NCBI RefSeq assembly: GCF_004339575.1
Contig: NZ_SMFV01000004.1
Location: forward strand, 147,446-211,445
Length of the DNA: 64,000 nt
Source: Phorcysia thermohydrogeniphila
GTDB lineage: Bacteria; Aquificota; Aquificia; Desulfurobacteriales; Desulfurobacteriaceae
Reading direction: 5' to 3'
A program made the translations under genes and the position numbers. Positions 26,939-36,906 of the stretch are shown in pieces. The notes beneath the pieces were generated by a model that was given only the letters and a program-made list of their open reading frames with translations, did not search any database and was not told the DNA's origin. Every line of letters begins with the position of its first letter. Within the stretch, counting starts at the first letter, position 1.

Positions 26939-27478
26939 CTAAATTGCCACCGTTCCAAAGTCAACCCCGTAGGTACTTAGGACACTCAGAAACTCTCTAT
27001 TCATCCTTCCTTTCCACCTATTTAAAGCTATCTGTAAGCCCGTTGGTCTCTTTGGCTTATAGAGAAGTGACATCCCAGCCTCTTGAGGCGTTCTATCACC
27101 CTTTTTCTGGTTGCAACTACTGCAACAGGTTACCAAGTTTTCCCACTCCCACTTTCCCCCTTTACTCTTTGGGACGATGTGGTCTATCGTTGCTTCACTA
27201 TCTTTAACAACCTTCCCGCAGTAAGCACAGATAAAGTTGTCCCTTATGAAAACCGCTCTCCTCGTTGGAGAGGTAGTTTGCCAGTGCCTCATCAGAACGG
27301 GAATTCTTATAACCAAAGGAGCTGGATACTCTAATCTAGGCGAAGAAATCGTAATGGAGCTATAGTACTCAAGAACTTCACACCTGTTAAGGTAGTCAAG
27401 GAGGAAGGCCTTTTTATGGGAGAATATGGTTATCGGAAGGTAGGTCTTATCAAGAACAAGGGTTGGGTACAGGACCAT
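26939..27478 (-). CDS. HNH endonuclease family protein
   Basis: The 179-residue protein has a Cys-type HNH fold in its middle: CAYCGK, then DHIVPKSKGG, ENLVTCCSSCNQKKGDRTP. Two CxxC pairs bind a structural zinc and the His/Asn residues the catalytic metal. The N-terminal ~75 residues (VLDKTYLPITIF, KAFLLDYLNRCEVLEY) are those of a common chromosomal HNH family whose function is not settled, and no restriction methylase or phage gene is nearby. It is divergent from the glycosylase gene. Confidence 0.85.
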   Translation of the reverse strand: MVLYPTLVLDKTYLPITIFSHKKAFLLDYLNRCEVLEYYSSITISSPRLEYPAPLVIRIPVLMRHWQTTSPTRRAVFIRDNFICAYCGKVVKDSEATIDHIVPKSKGGKWEWENLVTCCSSCNQKKGDRTPQEAGMSLLYKPKRPTGLQIALNRWKGRMNREFLSVLSTYGVDFGTVAI

Positions 27479-27528
27479 GACCGACTCCCCATTACACTTT
27501 GTTCAAATTTAATGCTCAGGAGGCTCAG

Positions 27529-28239
27529 GTGGTTACAGAGCTCTTAAAACTCCTTAAGTCATTTACAGAACAAGAGATTGCACTCCTTGAGTCCAAAGAT
27601 AGACAGTACAGAGCTCTTAAAAAGCTTTTCTCCGCCATAAAAGAGCCGGAGCTCTTCTTAAAGCTCGTGGTTGTAAATGCCCTCCTCTCCTACCAGCTCC
27701 AGATGAAAGGGGAAGACTACTGGGAAACCTTTTCCCGCTTTTTCTCAAAAAGTCCCAAACTTGAAAATTTTGAGGAGTTTTTAAAGCTCTACAACAAACG
27801 GTTTCTCCCCGCAAAGCTTAAAAGGCTTAAGAAAGTTATCAGGTGCATAGAGAAGATAACCGAAGAAAAGAGCATTCTCGCCTTTGGAAATAACCTAAAA
27901 GAACTTGTTAGAGAACTCTCCTCCTGTCTAAACCAGAAAGAGGACAGCAAAACAATCGTCTTCGCCGCAAAGATGTTTATGTACGGCTACAGAATAGCCT
28001 TCGGGGAAGAACCAAAAGGAGCTGATGAGATAGGTATACCTCTTGACTCAAGACTATCAAAAATTAACCCAGACAAAAGGTTCTGGGAGGAACTTTCAGA
28101 AAAAAGCGGTATTCCTCAGATACACCTTGACGCCGTTTTCTGGATTCCGGCAGGAATGAAGGAAGAAGAGATGAAGGAGCTCCCAGAAAACTTAAGGGAA
28201 AAGCTGGAGAAGTTACAGCAAATCCTTAGTAGCGGTTGA
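27529..28239 (+). CDS. archaeal-type 8-oxoguanine DNA glycosylase/AP lyase (AGOG)
   Basis: Removes oxidised guanine from DNA and cuts at the abasic site. The ~236 residues match the AGOG branch of helix-hairpin-helix glycosylases: YQLQMKGEDYWETF, then FAAKMFMYGY with the lysine nucleophile (Lys148 from this start), IPLDSRLSKI with the catalytic Asp (Asp173), and SGIPQIHLDAVFW. The GTG at 27529 has AGGAGG five bases before it and is preferred to the TTG at 27499, which has none. AGOG is mainly known from hyperthermophilic archaea, so ancient transfer or thermophile retention is likely. Confidence 0.8.
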   Translation: MVTELLKLLKSFTEQEIALLESKDRQYRALKKLFSAIKEPELFLKLVVVNALLSYQLQMKGEDYWETFSRFFSKSPKLENFEEFLKLYNKRFLPAKLKRLKKVIRCIEKITEEKSILAFGNNLKELVRELSSCLNQKEDSKTIVFAAKMFMYGYRIAFGEEPKGADEIGIPLDSRLSKINPDKRFWEELSEKSGIPQIHLDAVFWIPAGMKEEEMKELPENLREKLEKLQQILSSG

Positions 28240-28339
28240 CTGGAAGGAATAACAGCTCTTTGAACAACTTTCAGGTCTAATACGACTACATCCAGAGAAA
28301 AGGAGTAAAAGAGAGGGAAATAAAAACAATTCTGCTCAT

Positions 28340-29137
28340 TTACTCCTCCAAGCTGATAACGTCGTTCACGGTGTTCTCGTTTACTCTATCATCCTCTGGA
28401 TTTTGAGAAAGTAGAACAAGGAACTCCTTATTTCCTTTCGGCCCTCTCGGCTTTGATAGTGTAAGGTTTTCTGGGTAGAGGCCTATCTCCCTTGAAAAGT
28501 TAAGAATCTTTTCAATCGCCCTTTTATGAAGAGAAGGGTCTTTAATAACCCCTTTTCCCCTATCAACCTCCCTTTTTGTCAGCTCAAACTGGGGCTTAAT
28601 CAGGGCTACTATTTTCCCGCAAGGCTTTAAAAATTGCTTTACGACTGGAAGAATTTTGGTGAGAGAAATAAACGAAACATCAACAACTACAAGGTCAACC
28701 TTCTCCGGAACTTCCTTATCCGTAAGATACCTTGCATTAAAGCCCTCTATTGAAACCACCCTTGGGTCGTTTCTCAGCTTCCAGTCAAGCTGTCCTTTGC
28801 CAACGTCAACGGCGTAAACCTTCTCTGCACCGTATTGAAGGAGGCAGTCGGTAAACCCTCCAGTTGAAGCACCAACGTCAAGGCAGGTAAATCCCCTAAC
28901 GTCAAGGTTAAAGGCCTTTATAGCCGTTTCCAGCTTAAGGCCACCGCGGGAAACGTAGGGAATGTCCTCTCCCTTTATTTCTATCTTGGCGTCTAAGGGG
29001 ACAGAAGCCCCCGCCTTATCTACAACTTTCCCGTCAACGAGAATCTTCCCGGCCATTATGAGGGCTTTCGCCCTCTCCCTGCTCTTTACAAGTCCCCTCT
29101 CAACGAGGAGCTTATCAAGCCTTCCTTTACCTGCCAT
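28340..29137 (-). CDS. tlyA: TlyA-family rRNA 2'-O-methyltransferase
   Basis: An N-terminal S4 RNA-binding domain (RLDKLLVERGLVKSRERAKA) precedes a FtsJ-like SAM methyltransferase domain (CLDVGASTGGFTDCLL, VVDVSFISL, ALIKPQFE). TlyA in other bacteria methylates ribose in 16S/23S rRNA; older names call it hemolysin A. About 265 residues from the ATG at 29137; the frame opens five codons earlier at a TTG without a clear ribosome site. It follows serA. Confidence 0.9.
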   Translation of the reverse strand: MAGKGRLDKLLVERGLVKSRERAKALIMAGKILVDGKVVDKAGASVPLDAKIEIKGEDIPYVSRGGLKLETAIKAFNLDVRGFTCLDVGASTGGFTDCLLQYGAEKVYAVDVGKGQLDWKLRNDPRVVSIEGFNARYLTDKEVPEKVDLVVVDVSFISLTKILPVVKQFLKPCGKIVALIKPQFELTKREVDRGKGVIKDPSLHKRAIEKILNFSREIGLYPENLTLSKPRGPKGNKEFLVLLSQNPEDDRVNENTVNDVISLEE

Positions 29138-29159
29138 TACCAACAGTTCCAAGAATTAA

Positions 29160-30758
29160 CTAAAGATTTATCTGCTTAACCTCTAGTATCTCAGGAATGC
29201 CCTTTATCTCCCCAATTGCCTCCGGTGGAACGTCGTCGTCCACCAAGATAACTCCTTTTGCCTCTTTACCCTTTTCCATCCTTCCAAGCTGGAAGCCGGC
29301 AATGTTCACGTTGTACCTACCAAGGATTGAGCCAAGCTTCCCTATTACGCCGGGAACGTCAAAGTTCTTGATGAGGAGAAGTTTGCCTTCTGGTGTAAGG
29401 TCAAAGAGGAATCCATTAATCTCAACAATCTTTGGAAACTTCTCATCCATAACCGTTCCGGCAATAGAGAACTCTCCACTTTCGGACTTACAGGTTACCC
29501 TTATGAGCTTCTTAAAGTTTATGCCCTCAGGTCTTTTAACCTCTACTATGGAAATGCCCTTCTCCTTTGCAAGGAAGGGAGCGTTTATGAGGTTAACCGG
29601 TATATCAACCATCTTCTGCAAGAAACCTTTAAGGAAGGCAGTCGTAAGGGGCTTTGTATCCTCTGAAATCTCTCCCCTGAACTCAAGGACAATCTCCTTA
29701 GAACGTGAGCAGGCAACCTGAACGGCAAAGAGTCCGAGCTTTTCGGCAAGGTCCATAAAGGGCTTTAACACCTTCGCGGCAGCAGTGTCCTCGTAAGGAG
29801 CGTTAACTGCAAACTCTACCTCTTCTCCCCTTAAGGCGGCAAGAACCTGATTTGCAATTATTACAGCTACGTTTGTCTGGGACTCGTAGGTGTTAGCTCC
29901 AATGTGGGGAGTTACGATGATGTTTGGAGCGTCAAGGAGGATGTTGTCAGTTGCGGGCTCTTTGGAGAAGACGTCAACTGCAGCAGCCCTTACCTTACCA
30001 CTAACTAAGGCATCGTAGAGGTCTTTCTCGTTTATTATTCCTCCCCTTGCGATGTTGAGGATTATAACGCCGTCCTTCATCTTCTCTATTTCTTTCTTGG
30101 TTATCATGTTCTTTGTCTCTTCGGTCAGGGGAGTGTGAACCGTTATGATGTCGGAGCGCCTTAGGAGCTCCTCAAGGTCGTCAACAAGTTCAACCCCAAG
30201 CCTTTCGGCCTTTTCCCTCTTTATATAGGGGTCGTAGGCTATCACCTTCATATCAAAGGCTTTAGCCCTTATACCTACGCGAGAACCTATCCTTCCAAAG
30301 CCGATTATTCCAAGGGTCTTACCGGCAAGCTCAACACCCATAAACTTCTTCCTTTCCCACTTCCTCTCTTCCTTTAAGGACTTGTGAGCATAAGGAATTA
30401 GCCTTGCGGCGGCAATCATCATTCCCATTGTGTGTTCTGTGGCCGCCAAGGTGTTACCGGTTGGGGCGTTTACAACCAAGATTCCCCTGCGGGAAGCTGC
30501 GTTAAGGTCAATGTTGTCAACTCCAACCCCTGCCCTTCCTACAACTTTCAGCCTCTTTGCCCTTTCTAATAACTCTTCCGTTACGGGAGTTCCGCTACGG
30601 GTAATGAGGGCGTCGTACTCAGGGATTATTTCTAAGATCTTTTCAAAGTCCCTAAAGAGCTCCGGCTCGTAGGTTACCTCAATGTCGGGCTGGCTCTTAA
30701 GGAGCTCTATTCCGGCCTCTGCTATGTGCTCTGTAATGAGAACTTTATATACAGACAT
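29160..30758 (-). CDS. serA: D-3-phosphoglycerate dehydrogenase, long form
   Basis: First step of serine synthesis from 3-phosphoglycerate. The 532 residues give the long three-domain form: the substrate/NAD domains (GFGRIGSRVG, HTPLTEET, NIARGG, TPHIGANT with the catalytic His), an intervening domain (~315-450), and a C-terminal ACT domain (~460-532, FDVPGVIGKLGSIL) for feedback control, probably by serine. It sits between truD and tlyA. Confidence 0.96.
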   Translation of the reverse strand: MSVYKVLITEHIAEAGIELLKSQPDIEVTYEPELFRDFEKILEIIPEYDALITRSGTPVTEELLERAKRLKVVGRAGVGVDNIDLNAASRRGILVVNAPTGNTLAATEHTMGMMIAAARLIPYAHKSLKEERKWERKKFMGVELAGKTLGIIGFGRIGSRVGIRAKAFDMKVIAYDPYIKREKAERLGVELVDDLEELLRRSDIITVHTPLTEETKNMITKKEIEKMKDGVIILNIARGGIINEKDLYDALVSGKVRAAAVDVFSKEPATDNILLDAPNIIVTPHIGANTYESQTNVAVIIANQVLAALRGEEVEFAVNAPYEDTAAAKVLKPFMDLAEKLGLFAVQVACSRSKEIVLEFRGEISEDTKPLTTAFLKGFLQKMVDIPVNLINAPFLAKEKGISIVEVKRPEGINFKKLIRVTCKSESGEFSIAGTVMDEKFPKIVEINGFLFDLTPEGKLLLIKNFDVPGVIGKLGSILGRYNVNIAGFQLGRMEKGKEAKGVILVDDDVPPEAIGEIKGIPEILEVKQINL

Positions 30759-30794
30759 TCCTTCTCAACCTCCTTAAACTCTTTAGTGAGTGGA

Positions 30795-31868
30795 TTATAC
30801 TGCATCAAGGAGAAACCTTAGGACGTTCGTCGCGTAAGCCCCGGAGGGGAGGAAAAAGGAAAGCCTTATCCCATCCACGCCCTTAGAAAGTTTAAAGTCC
30901 TTAACAGGGACAAAAGTCCTGCGTGAGAAACTATGAAAGAGTTTAGAGTAACTTTTCATTTCTTCCCTTTTAATTCCAATTTCCCTTAGCTTACTCTCGT
31001 AGAAGGGAACAGAAACTTCTGGATGGAACACCGGAAGGGTTTCCGGAATCTCAACTTTCTCTAAAGGAAAGAGCATATCTCCTAACTTGTACCTAAACCT
31101 TACGAATTTACACGTCTTAGACTGGATTAACTCTTTAAGCCACTCGTTGAAAAGAAAACTCTGGAAAACGTTAAACTGAAACTCAATCTCTGAAGGAGGA
31201 ATTAAGTTAAAAGCCTCTTTTAGTCTATCAGGGTTTTTTCTCAGGAAATTGGCTACCATCTTTCTCCAGCCTGTAAGAAACTTTTCGGCCGTCCCGTAAT
31301 CCCCTTTTAAGAAAGCTCTTTTACCTTTACGGCTCCTTGAACCCTCCCAGCCGGCAGGTTTAAAGAGGTAGAGAAGAGCTCCCTCTAAATCTCCCTTAGC
31401 AATGTACTCCACAAAGAAGGTATTACCCCTTACCGGAGTAAACCTCTGCTCACCGTAGTAGTTCGGAATTCCGTAAGTTTTCAGAACATTTACTCTCTCC
31501 TCTGGAGGGAAAGGAGCTCCCCTTACAGTTATCCTGAAAAAGTTTCCTGCAACTTCTGAAGGGTTTAAAGGTTTATTTCTCCTTCCTGCAAAGGTAAGCT
31601 TTAAGTTTGGGAAGGATAGCTCTTTTAACCTGAACTTCTCAGGAACGGCTATGAACTGAACAGTAACGGCGTTTTTGTCCTTTAAACCTCCTTTTGAAAT
31701 TACTTTTACGGGAACTCTACAAAGGTTAGCAACTTTTCTTATCGCCTCTTCCGTCTCAAGTCCCTTTTTCCAGAGCTTATAGACCAGAAAAGCCCCTTCC
31801 TTCTTAAGGGGCTCTTTTAAGACTTCTGTAACTTCAAAATCTTCAGGCTTTTGTTTTATTTTCGCCAA
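30795..31868 (-). CDS. truD: tRNA pseudouridine synthase D
   Basis: Makes pseudouridine 13 in tRNA. The 357-residue protein has the N-terminal KQKPEDFEVTE, the catalytic Asp in GGLKDKNAVTVQ, then RNKPLNPSEVAGN and NYYGEQRF, all TruD motifs. It appears to start with TTG four bases after the stop of the heptose adenylyltransferase gene. The ribosome site is weak, so translation may be coupled. Confidence 0.92.
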   Translation of the reverse strand: MAKIKQKPEDFEVTEVLKEPLKKEGAFLVYKLWKKGLETEEAIRKVANLCRVPVKVISKGGLKDKNAVTVQFIAVPEKFRLKELSFPNLKLTFAGRRNKPLNPSEVAGNFFRITVRGAPFPPEERVNVLKTYGIPNYYGEQRFTPVRGNTFFVEYIAKGDLEGALLYLFKPAGWEGSRSRKGKRAFLKGDYGTAEKFLTGWRKMVANFLRKNPDRLKEAFNLIPPSEIEFQFNVFQSFLFNEWLKELIQSKTCKFVRFRYKLGDMLFPLEKVEIPETLPVFHPEVSVPFYESKLREIGIKREEMKSYSKLFHSFSRRTFVPVKDFKLSKGVDGIRLSFFLPSGAYATNVLRFLLDAV

Positions 31869-31872
31869 CCTT

Positions 31873-32346
31873 TTAGTCCCGACAGTACCTTTCCTTTATT
31901 CTCTCTATTATTTTTGTAGTTGAAATGTCATACTCAAAGGGAATTCTCTCTACCCTTTCGGCAAACTCCCTTCCGACAATCTTTTCAAGTTCCCAGTCCG
32001 CCCCCTTAACAAGAACGTGAGGCCTAACAGTTTTAATCACTTCATAAGGAGTATCGTCCTCAAATATAAAAACGTAGTCCACAGCCTTAAGACCTATTAA
32101 AACCCTTGCCCTGTAACTTTCTGGAACTATTGGGCGCCTCTCCCCTTTTATCCTCCTTATAGAGCTATCGCTGTTCATTCCGACTATCAGAACATTCCCA
32201 AAGGACTTGGCCTTTTCCAAGTAGTCAACATGACCGGCGTGAAGTATGTCAAAGCACCCGTTTGTGAAAACTATCCTTTTCCTCTGAGACTTTAAGTCCT
32301 CAACGAGCTTTTTTAATTCCTCTATGTCCCTAATAATCCTGCTCAA
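31873..32346 (-). CDS. D-glycero-beta-D-manno-heptose 1-phosphate adenylyltransferase
   Basis: Activates heptose phosphate with ATP for the LPS inner core; equivalent to the C-terminal half of E. coli HldE (RfaE2). The 157 residues have [12 protein letters not shown] (HxGH nucleotidyl-transfer motif), [13 protein letters not shown] and the terminal [12 protein letters not shown]. It stands alone without the kinase domain, so HldA is separate. TTG start with GGAGAGG just upstream. Divergent from trmFO. Its presence points to an LPS-bearing outer membrane. Confidence 0.93.
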   Translation of the reverse strand: MSRIIRDIEELKKLVEDLKSQRKRIVFTNGCFDILHAGHVDYLEKAKSFGNVLIVGMNSDSSIRRIKGERRPIVPESYRARVLIGLKAVDYVFIFEDDTPYEVIKTVRPHVLVKGADWELEKIVGREFAERVERIPFEYDISTTKIIERIKERYCRD

Positions 32347-32405
32347 AGCACCTCTCCAGACTAAATTTCTCTTTTAAAGCTAAGTCTATTTTAAAGGAGA
32401 AGAAA

Positions 32406-33722
32406 TTGAAAGGAAAGGAAGTTATAAACGTAATTGGAGCTGGGCTTGCAGGGGTTGAAGCTGCTTGGAGGATAGCCCAAAGTGGCCACAAGGTTAGACT
32501 CTTTGAGATGAGACCGAAGAAGACAACCCCTGCCCACAAGACGGACAAGTTTGCAGAGCTCGTCTGCAGTAACACCCTCGGCGGGAAGGAGCTAACGACC
32601 CCAAGGGGACTTTTAAAGGCTGAGATGGAGCTCCTTGACTCCTTAGTCGTTGAAGCTGCCAAGAAAACGGAAGTTCCGGCAGGGGGAGCTCTCGCCGTAG
32701 ATAGGGATAAGTTCGCAGACTACATAACAGAAAAAATAGAAAACCATCCAAATATTGAGGTAATAAGGGAAGAGGTAAAAGAGATACCGGAAGAGGGAAT
32801 AACGATTGTCGCGACTGGCCCTCTTACCTCAGATGAATTTTCTGAATACTTAAGGAACTACTTGGGAGAGAAGGAGCTCTACTTCTACGACGCAATTTCG
32901 CCGATAGTCTATGCAGACACGATTGACTACTCAAAGTGCTTCTGGGGCTCCCGTTACGGGAAAGGTGGAGACGACTACCTAAACTGTCCCATGACGGAAG
33001 AGGAGTACGAGAGGTTCTACAACACCCTGATGGAGGCCGAAAAAGTTCCCCTTAAGGACTTTGAGAAGGCCTGCTACTTTGAAGGCTGCATGCCAATAGA
33101 AGAAATGGCAGAGAGGGGAAAGCAGACGCTACTTTTTGGGCCTTTAAGGCCTGTCGGAATTATTGACCCGAGAACCGGAAAACAGCCCTTTGCCGTAGTC
33201 CAGCTCAGGAAAGAGAACAAGGAAGGAACGCTACTAAACCTTGTCGGCTTCCAGACAAAGCTCAAATACCCAGAGCAGAAAAGGGTTTTCAGACTTATAC
33301 CCGGCCTTGAAAATGCCGAGTTCGCCCGTTACGGAAGTATCCACAGGAACACATTTATAAACTCCCCTAAGCTCCTCCTGAGAACTCTCCAGTTAAAGAA
33401 GAACCCAAAAGTCCTATTTGCCGGTCAGATAACCGGCGTGGAAGGTTACCCCGAGTCGGCCGCAAGCGGTATCATAGCCGGAATGAACGCAGTTAGACTC
33501 CTTGAGGGTAAAACCCCAGTCTACCCTCCAGAGACAACGATGATAGGCGCTTTGCTAAAATACATCACCGAAGCTGACCCCAAGAGCTTTCAACCAATGA
33601 ACGCAAACTTTGGCCTTCTCCCTCCACCGGAAAAGAGAATAAGGGGGAAGAAAGAGAGAAGGGCTTACTTAGCAGAAAAAGCCTTGAAGGACATGAAAGA
33701 ATGGTTAAAAGAGCTGTCCTGA
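32406..33722 (+). CDS. trmFO: folate/FAD-dependent tRNA (uracil-54-C5) methyltransferase TrmFO
   Basis: Forms T54 in tRNA using methylenetetrahydrofolate and FADH2 instead of SAM. The 438 residues have [16 protein letters not shown] (FAD), [19 protein letters not shown] and [19 protein letters not shown] start with AAGGAG at proper distance. The last 22 bases overlap the LysM gene. Confidence 0.96.
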   Translation: MKGKEVINVIGAGLAGVEAAWRIAQSGHKVRLFEMRPKKTTPAHKTDKFAELVCSNTLGGKELTTPRGLLKAEMELLDSLVVEAAKKTEVPAGGALAVDRDKFADYITEKIENHPNIEVIREEVKEIPEEGITIVATGPLTSDEFSEYLRNYLGEKELYFYDAISPIVYADTIDYSKCFWGSRYGKGGDDYLNCPMTEEEYERFYNTLMEAEKVPLKDFEKACYFEGCMPIEEMAERGKQTLLFGPLRPVGIIDPRTGKQPFAVVQLRKENKEGTLLNLVGFQTKLKYPEQKRVFRLIPGLENAEFARYGSIHRNTFINSPKLLLRTLQLKKNPKVLFAGQITGVEGYPESAASGIIAGMNAVRLLEGKTPVYPPETTMIGALLKYITEADPKSFQPMNANFGLLPPPEKRIRGKKERRAYLAEKALKDMKEWLKELS

Positions 33723-34918
33723 GTTTGGCCCTCTTGTTACTCTTAGGAACGAATGAGGCACAAGGAACCATTTACGAGATAAAGATAGTCAAGGAAAAGG
33801 AACGTCAGGGAGCTCCCAGTCAGCTGATTATCTATAAGGTCAAGAAAGGAGATACCCTTTACGGTATCCTTAGGAAGTTCCATATCCCTCCCATCTACCT
33901 TAACAAAGTGGTTAAGATTAACAAACTAAAGAACCCCAACCTCATATACGTTGGCCAGCGCCTAAAACTCCCTGTAGGGAAAGACTCTCAGGGAAAGACA
34001 AAATCCTCCCCGGAAAGGTACTTGATTCCTTCAGTAAAAGTAGTCGGAGGTAAAGTAGAGAATGAAGGCGTTTTCTTCTTAGGAGAAAAGAAAATTGACT
34101 ACAGGGAAACGCCTAAGGTAGAAATCGGTGGAAAAAAGTTTATTGTGGACCTTTCTAAAAGCTTAGACGAAGAAACACGGAAAGCCCTCGGCGACTTGGG
34201 AATAGAAATCATAGACGGCAAGAAACTCAAAGAGCTAATAGAAGAACAAATTGCAGGTAACTTCCTTGATATCAAGAAAAATGGAAAGATAATTCTGGGG
34301 CTAAACGATATTCTTACTTACCACTACGACTACATGGGCTACAACAAACTTTCAGGACAGTTGACCATTATTAACCTTAAACCCGATACTCCTTGTGGCC
34401 TTCTTGGACTTTTACGCTCCTACGGTATAGAAGTTCTCCAGCCGAAAGCTCCTCATCTTGATATTAAAAAGGAAGGGAAAGGAGAGCTAAAAATCCTCCC
34501 CGGTGAGGGTCTGGATAAGCTAAATAGCCTTGTAGAAATTCTCCTCGGAGAAAAGGGAAAAGTAAACGAGCTTGGACTGGAGCTCCCCAAAAGCAAGATA
34601 TACGTTGTCTACGACTACGTTGACCCAGAGGAAAGGGTCAAGCTGGAGCTCTCAGGTTATAAGGTTGCCGTTCTTTCAGGAAACTTTTTGGCAGACGTTG
34701 AAAAACTTCTGGAAATCGTCCCCTTAGCAAACAAGAGAATTAATCTGATACTCTACGAACCTCCCCTTTCTAAGGACAAGAACTTCCGTTCAAAACTTGA
34801 AATAAAGGGACTCTTGGTTAGCACAGGAAAGAAGGAGTGGTTCTTGGTAGACGCATTAGATAAACCTGAAGAGATTCCATACCTGCTTGAGAGGGGAATA
34901 AACTTGATTATCTATTAA
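33701..34918 (+). CDS. LysM-domain envelope protein
   Basis: The 405 residues begin with a signal peptide ([16 protein letters not shown], cut near residue 21). One LysM domain follows (~44-91, [14 protein letters not shown] to [12 protein letters not shown]) that binds peptidoglycan. The remaining ~310 residues are mixed alpha/beta without a motif I recognise; [22 protein letters not shown] and the closing [11 protein letters not shown] suggest a Rossmann-like fold. A periplasmic role at the cell wall is inferred. It overlaps trmFO by 22 bases. Confidence 0.8.
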   Translation: MVKRAVLSLALLLLLGTNEAQGTIYEIKIVKEKERQGAPSQLIIYKVKKGDTLYGILRKFHIPPIYLNKVVKINKLKNPNLIYVGQRLKLPVGKDSQGKTKSSPERYLIPSVKVVGGKVENEGVFFLGEKKIDYRETPKVEIGGKKFIVDLSKSLDEETRKALGDLGIEIIDGKKLKELIEEQIAGNFLDIKKNGKIILGLNDILTYHYDYMGYNKLSGQLTIINLKPDTPCGLLGLLRSYGIEVLQPKAPHLDIKKEGKGELKILPGEGLDKLNSLVEILLGEKGKVNELGLELPKSKIYVVYDYVDPEERVKLELSGYKVAVLSGNFLADVEKLLEIVPLANKRINLILYEPPLSKDKNFRSKLEIKGLLVSTGKKEWFLVDALDKPEEIPYLLERGINLIIY

Positions 34919-34921
34919 TGA

Positions 34922-34938
34922 GGGGGGCACGAGCCCCC
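34922..34938. terminator. bidirectional terminator between the LysM gene and pgk
   Basis: GGGGGC, loop ACGA, GCCCCC, followed on the + strand by AGAGTTTT. It fills the 26-base gap between two convergent genes and could stop both, better on the + strand. Confidence 0.65.
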
Positions 34939-34944
34939 AGAGTT

Positions 34945-36159
34945 TTACTGTTTATCGGTTAAAGCCATAACGCCGGGAAGTTCCTTACCGGATAAAAACT
35001 CAAGAAAAGCTCCGCCGCCGGTTGAGACGTGGTCAATCTGATGCTCAAGTCCTAACATCTCTATCGCTGCAACGCTGTCTCCACCTCCAACGATACGAAG
35101 AGCCTCTTTATGCTCGGCAACTATCTTTCCTACCTCCATAGTTCCGTAGCGGAACTTTTCAAACTCAAAGACTCCCATAGGACCGTTCCAGAGGATAGTC
35201 TTGGCATCCGCAAGGGCTTCCTTAAAGAGCTCTACAGTAGCAGGCCCTATGTCAAGTCCCATCATGTCGTCAGGTATTTCCTTGTAAGTTGTCAGCTTAG
35301 TGTGTGCCATCGGTGAAAACTCATCGGCATTGTTGCTGTCAACCGGCAGGTAGAGTTTAACGCCGTTACCGTTGGCTTTTTCCATTATTTCCTTAGCCGT
35401 GTCAAGGAGCTCCTCTTCAACAAGGGACCTACCTACGTTATAACCTGCAGCCTTTAAGAAGGTGTAAGCCATTCCACCGCCTATAAGCATCTTGTCAACA
35501 ATCTTGAGGAGATTCTCTATGACCTCAAGCTTTCCTGAAACTTTTGAACCACCGATGATAAGAACGAGAGGTCTCTCCGGATTTTCAAGAGCTCTCTGGA
35601 GGTACTTTATCTCCTTCTCTAAGAGGAACCCAGCAACAGCAACTTTTACAAACTGAGCTATACCAAAGGTAGAGGCGTGTTTTCTGTGAGCCGTTCCAAA
35701 GGCGTCATTAACGTAGATGTCGGCAAGCTTAGCAAGCTTCTTCGCAAACTCAGGGTCGTTTTTAGTCTCTTCCTTGTAGAACCTAACGTTTTCAAGGAGA
35801 GCAACCTCACCCGGCTTTAGGTTCTCAACTTCCCACTCAACTTCCTCGCCAACGCAATCGGGAATAAACTTAACCTCCTTCTCTAAAAGCCTTGAGAGCC
35901 TCTCAGCAACGGGCTTTAACGTCAGCTTAGGATCCCAGCCTTTAGGTCTATCAAGGTGAGAACAGAGAACTACTTTTGCTCCGTGGTCTATGAGGTAGTT
36001 AATTGTAGGGAGAGCTGCCCTTATACGCTTGTCGTTCTGGATTACTCCGTTCTCAATGGGAACGTTAAAATCTACCCTTACAAAGACTTTCTTTCCTTCA
36101 AGCTCTTCTTTTGGGATATCTCTTAAGGTCATTTTTCTAAACATCTTACTGAAAGACAT
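34945..36159 (-). CDS. pgk: phosphoglycerate kinase
   Basis: Transfers phosphate between 1,3-bisphosphoglycerate and ADP (reversed in autotrophic gluconeogenesis). The 404 residues have [36 protein letters not shown] and [10 protein letters not shown]. The ATG at 36159 has GGAGG ten bases upstream and overlaps nadD by 14 bases; an internal ATG nine codons in lacks a ribosome site. Last gene of the proA-nadD-pgk unit. Confidence 0.95.
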   Translation of the reverse strand: MSFSKMFRKMTLRDIPKEELEGKKVFVRVDFNVPIENGVIQNDKRIRAALPTINYLIDHGAKVVLCSHLDRPKGWDPKLTLKPVAERLSRLLEKEVKFIPDCVGEEVEWEVENLKPGEVALLENVRFYKEETKNDPEFAKKLAKLADIYVNDAFGTAHRKHASTFGIAQFVKVAVAGFLLEKEIKYLQRALENPERPLVLIIGGSKVSGKLEVIENLLKIVDKMLIGGGMAYTFLKAAGYNVGRSLVEEELLDTAKEIMEKANGNGVKLYLPVDSNNADEFSPMAHTKLTTYKEIPDDMMGLDIGPATVELFKEALADAKTILWNGPMGVFEFEKFRYGTMEVGKIVAEHKEALRIVGGGDSVAAIEMLGLEHQIDHVSTGGGAFLEFLSGKELPGVMALTDKQ

Positions 36160-36784
36160 CTTTCCACCACCTCCGTAGTATTTTTTCAGCTTCTTCCGGC
36201 AAGAAGAAGGAAATTGGCTTCCCCGATTTTAGCCTATTTCTAATTTCGGTTGAACTTATCTCTACCGCTCTTCCCTTGAAGATGAGCAGATCCACCCCAT
36301 CGCTAAGAAGAAATTTCTTTCCTCTCTCCACCGTTACGTGACGTAAGGTTACTCCGAGTTTGCTAAAAACTTCGTCTAACTTTAGCTGGTATCCCGGCCG
36401 TAAGAGGATAAGAATTTTTGCCAGCTTTAATATTTCTTTTGGCTCTTTCCAGAGGTGAAAGGAGTTAAAGGAATCTGCCCCCATCATAAAAAGGGGCTTT
36501 TCTCCATGTATCCTGTGAAACTCCCTCAAAGTCTCAACCGTATAGGAGATTCCACCTTCCCTAATCTCGTAGTCCCAGACCTCAAACCCTTCTTCCCCCT
36601 TAATGGAAGCCTTAAGGAGCGCCAGCCTTACCTCTGGAGGGATAAGGAGCTCCCCCTTTAAAGGCTGAAGGTAAGCCGGAACGAAAATGACTTTTTCCAG
36701 ATTTAAAGTCTCAAGAACGTCCCTTGCAAGGATAAGATGTCCAAAGTGAACCGGGTTAAAACTTCCCCCAAAGAGGGCTTTCAA
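36146..36784 (-). CDS. nadD: nicotinate-nucleotide adenylyltransferase
   Basis: Adenylates nicotinate mononucleotide on the way to NAD. From a TTG at 36784 the protein is about 212 residues, the usual size; [12 protein letters not shown] follows the start at once, and [10 protein letters not shown] is the C-terminal signature. AAGGAG lies six bases before this TTG, and the TTG overlaps the TGA of a 40-residue reading frame upstream. The frame runs open to 36868, but that extension coincides with the small gene and is not part of NadD. Confidence 0.93.
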   Translation of the reverse strand: MKALFGGSFNPVHFGHLILARDVLETLNLEKVIFVPAYLQPLKGELLIPPEVRLALLKASIKGEEGFEVWDYEIREGGISYTVETLREFHRIHGEKPLFMMGADSFNSFHLWKEPKEILKLAKILILLRPGYQLKLDEVFSKLGVTLRHVTVERGKKFLLSDGVDLLIFKGRAVEISSTEIRNRLKSGKPISFFLPEEAEKILRRWWKDVFQ

Positions 36785-36903
36785 TTCTTTCTCCTTCTCA
36801 GTATCTCCCAGAGCTTTTGAAAAATGGCAACGATAGTCCAAACAACCGTAACGATAAAGAAAAACCAAAAGAAGAAAGTTCCAACTTCCGGCTTACTTAT
36901 CAA
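36781..36903 (-). CDS. 40-residue single-pass membrane protein
   Basis: A short reading frame between proA and nadD, starting with TTG (36903) behind AAGGGAG and ending in a TGA that overlaps the nadD start. It encodes one strongly hydrophobic, aromatic segment (about residues 9-28, rich in Phe, Val, Trp) and a basic tail ending EILRRRKN, so it should be an N-out, C-in single-pass membrane protein. The exact fit between the two flanking genes and the coupled stop/start argue that it is real. No family is recognised. Confidence 0.6.
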   Translation of the reverse strand: MISKPEVGTFFFWFFFIVTVVWTIVAIFQKLWEILRRRKN

Positions 36904-36906
36904 GGG

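Noticed and set aside
28240..28339. 100-base gap after the AGOG gene, checked for tRNA or a CRISPR repeat
   Set aside because: No cloverleaf, no repeat copy elsewhere in the window, no hairpin with T-run; nothing supportable.
29197..29721. 174-residue + strand frame inside serA
   Set aside because: Antisense to a conserved gene; Ser/Pro-rich shadow translation with no recognisable domain.
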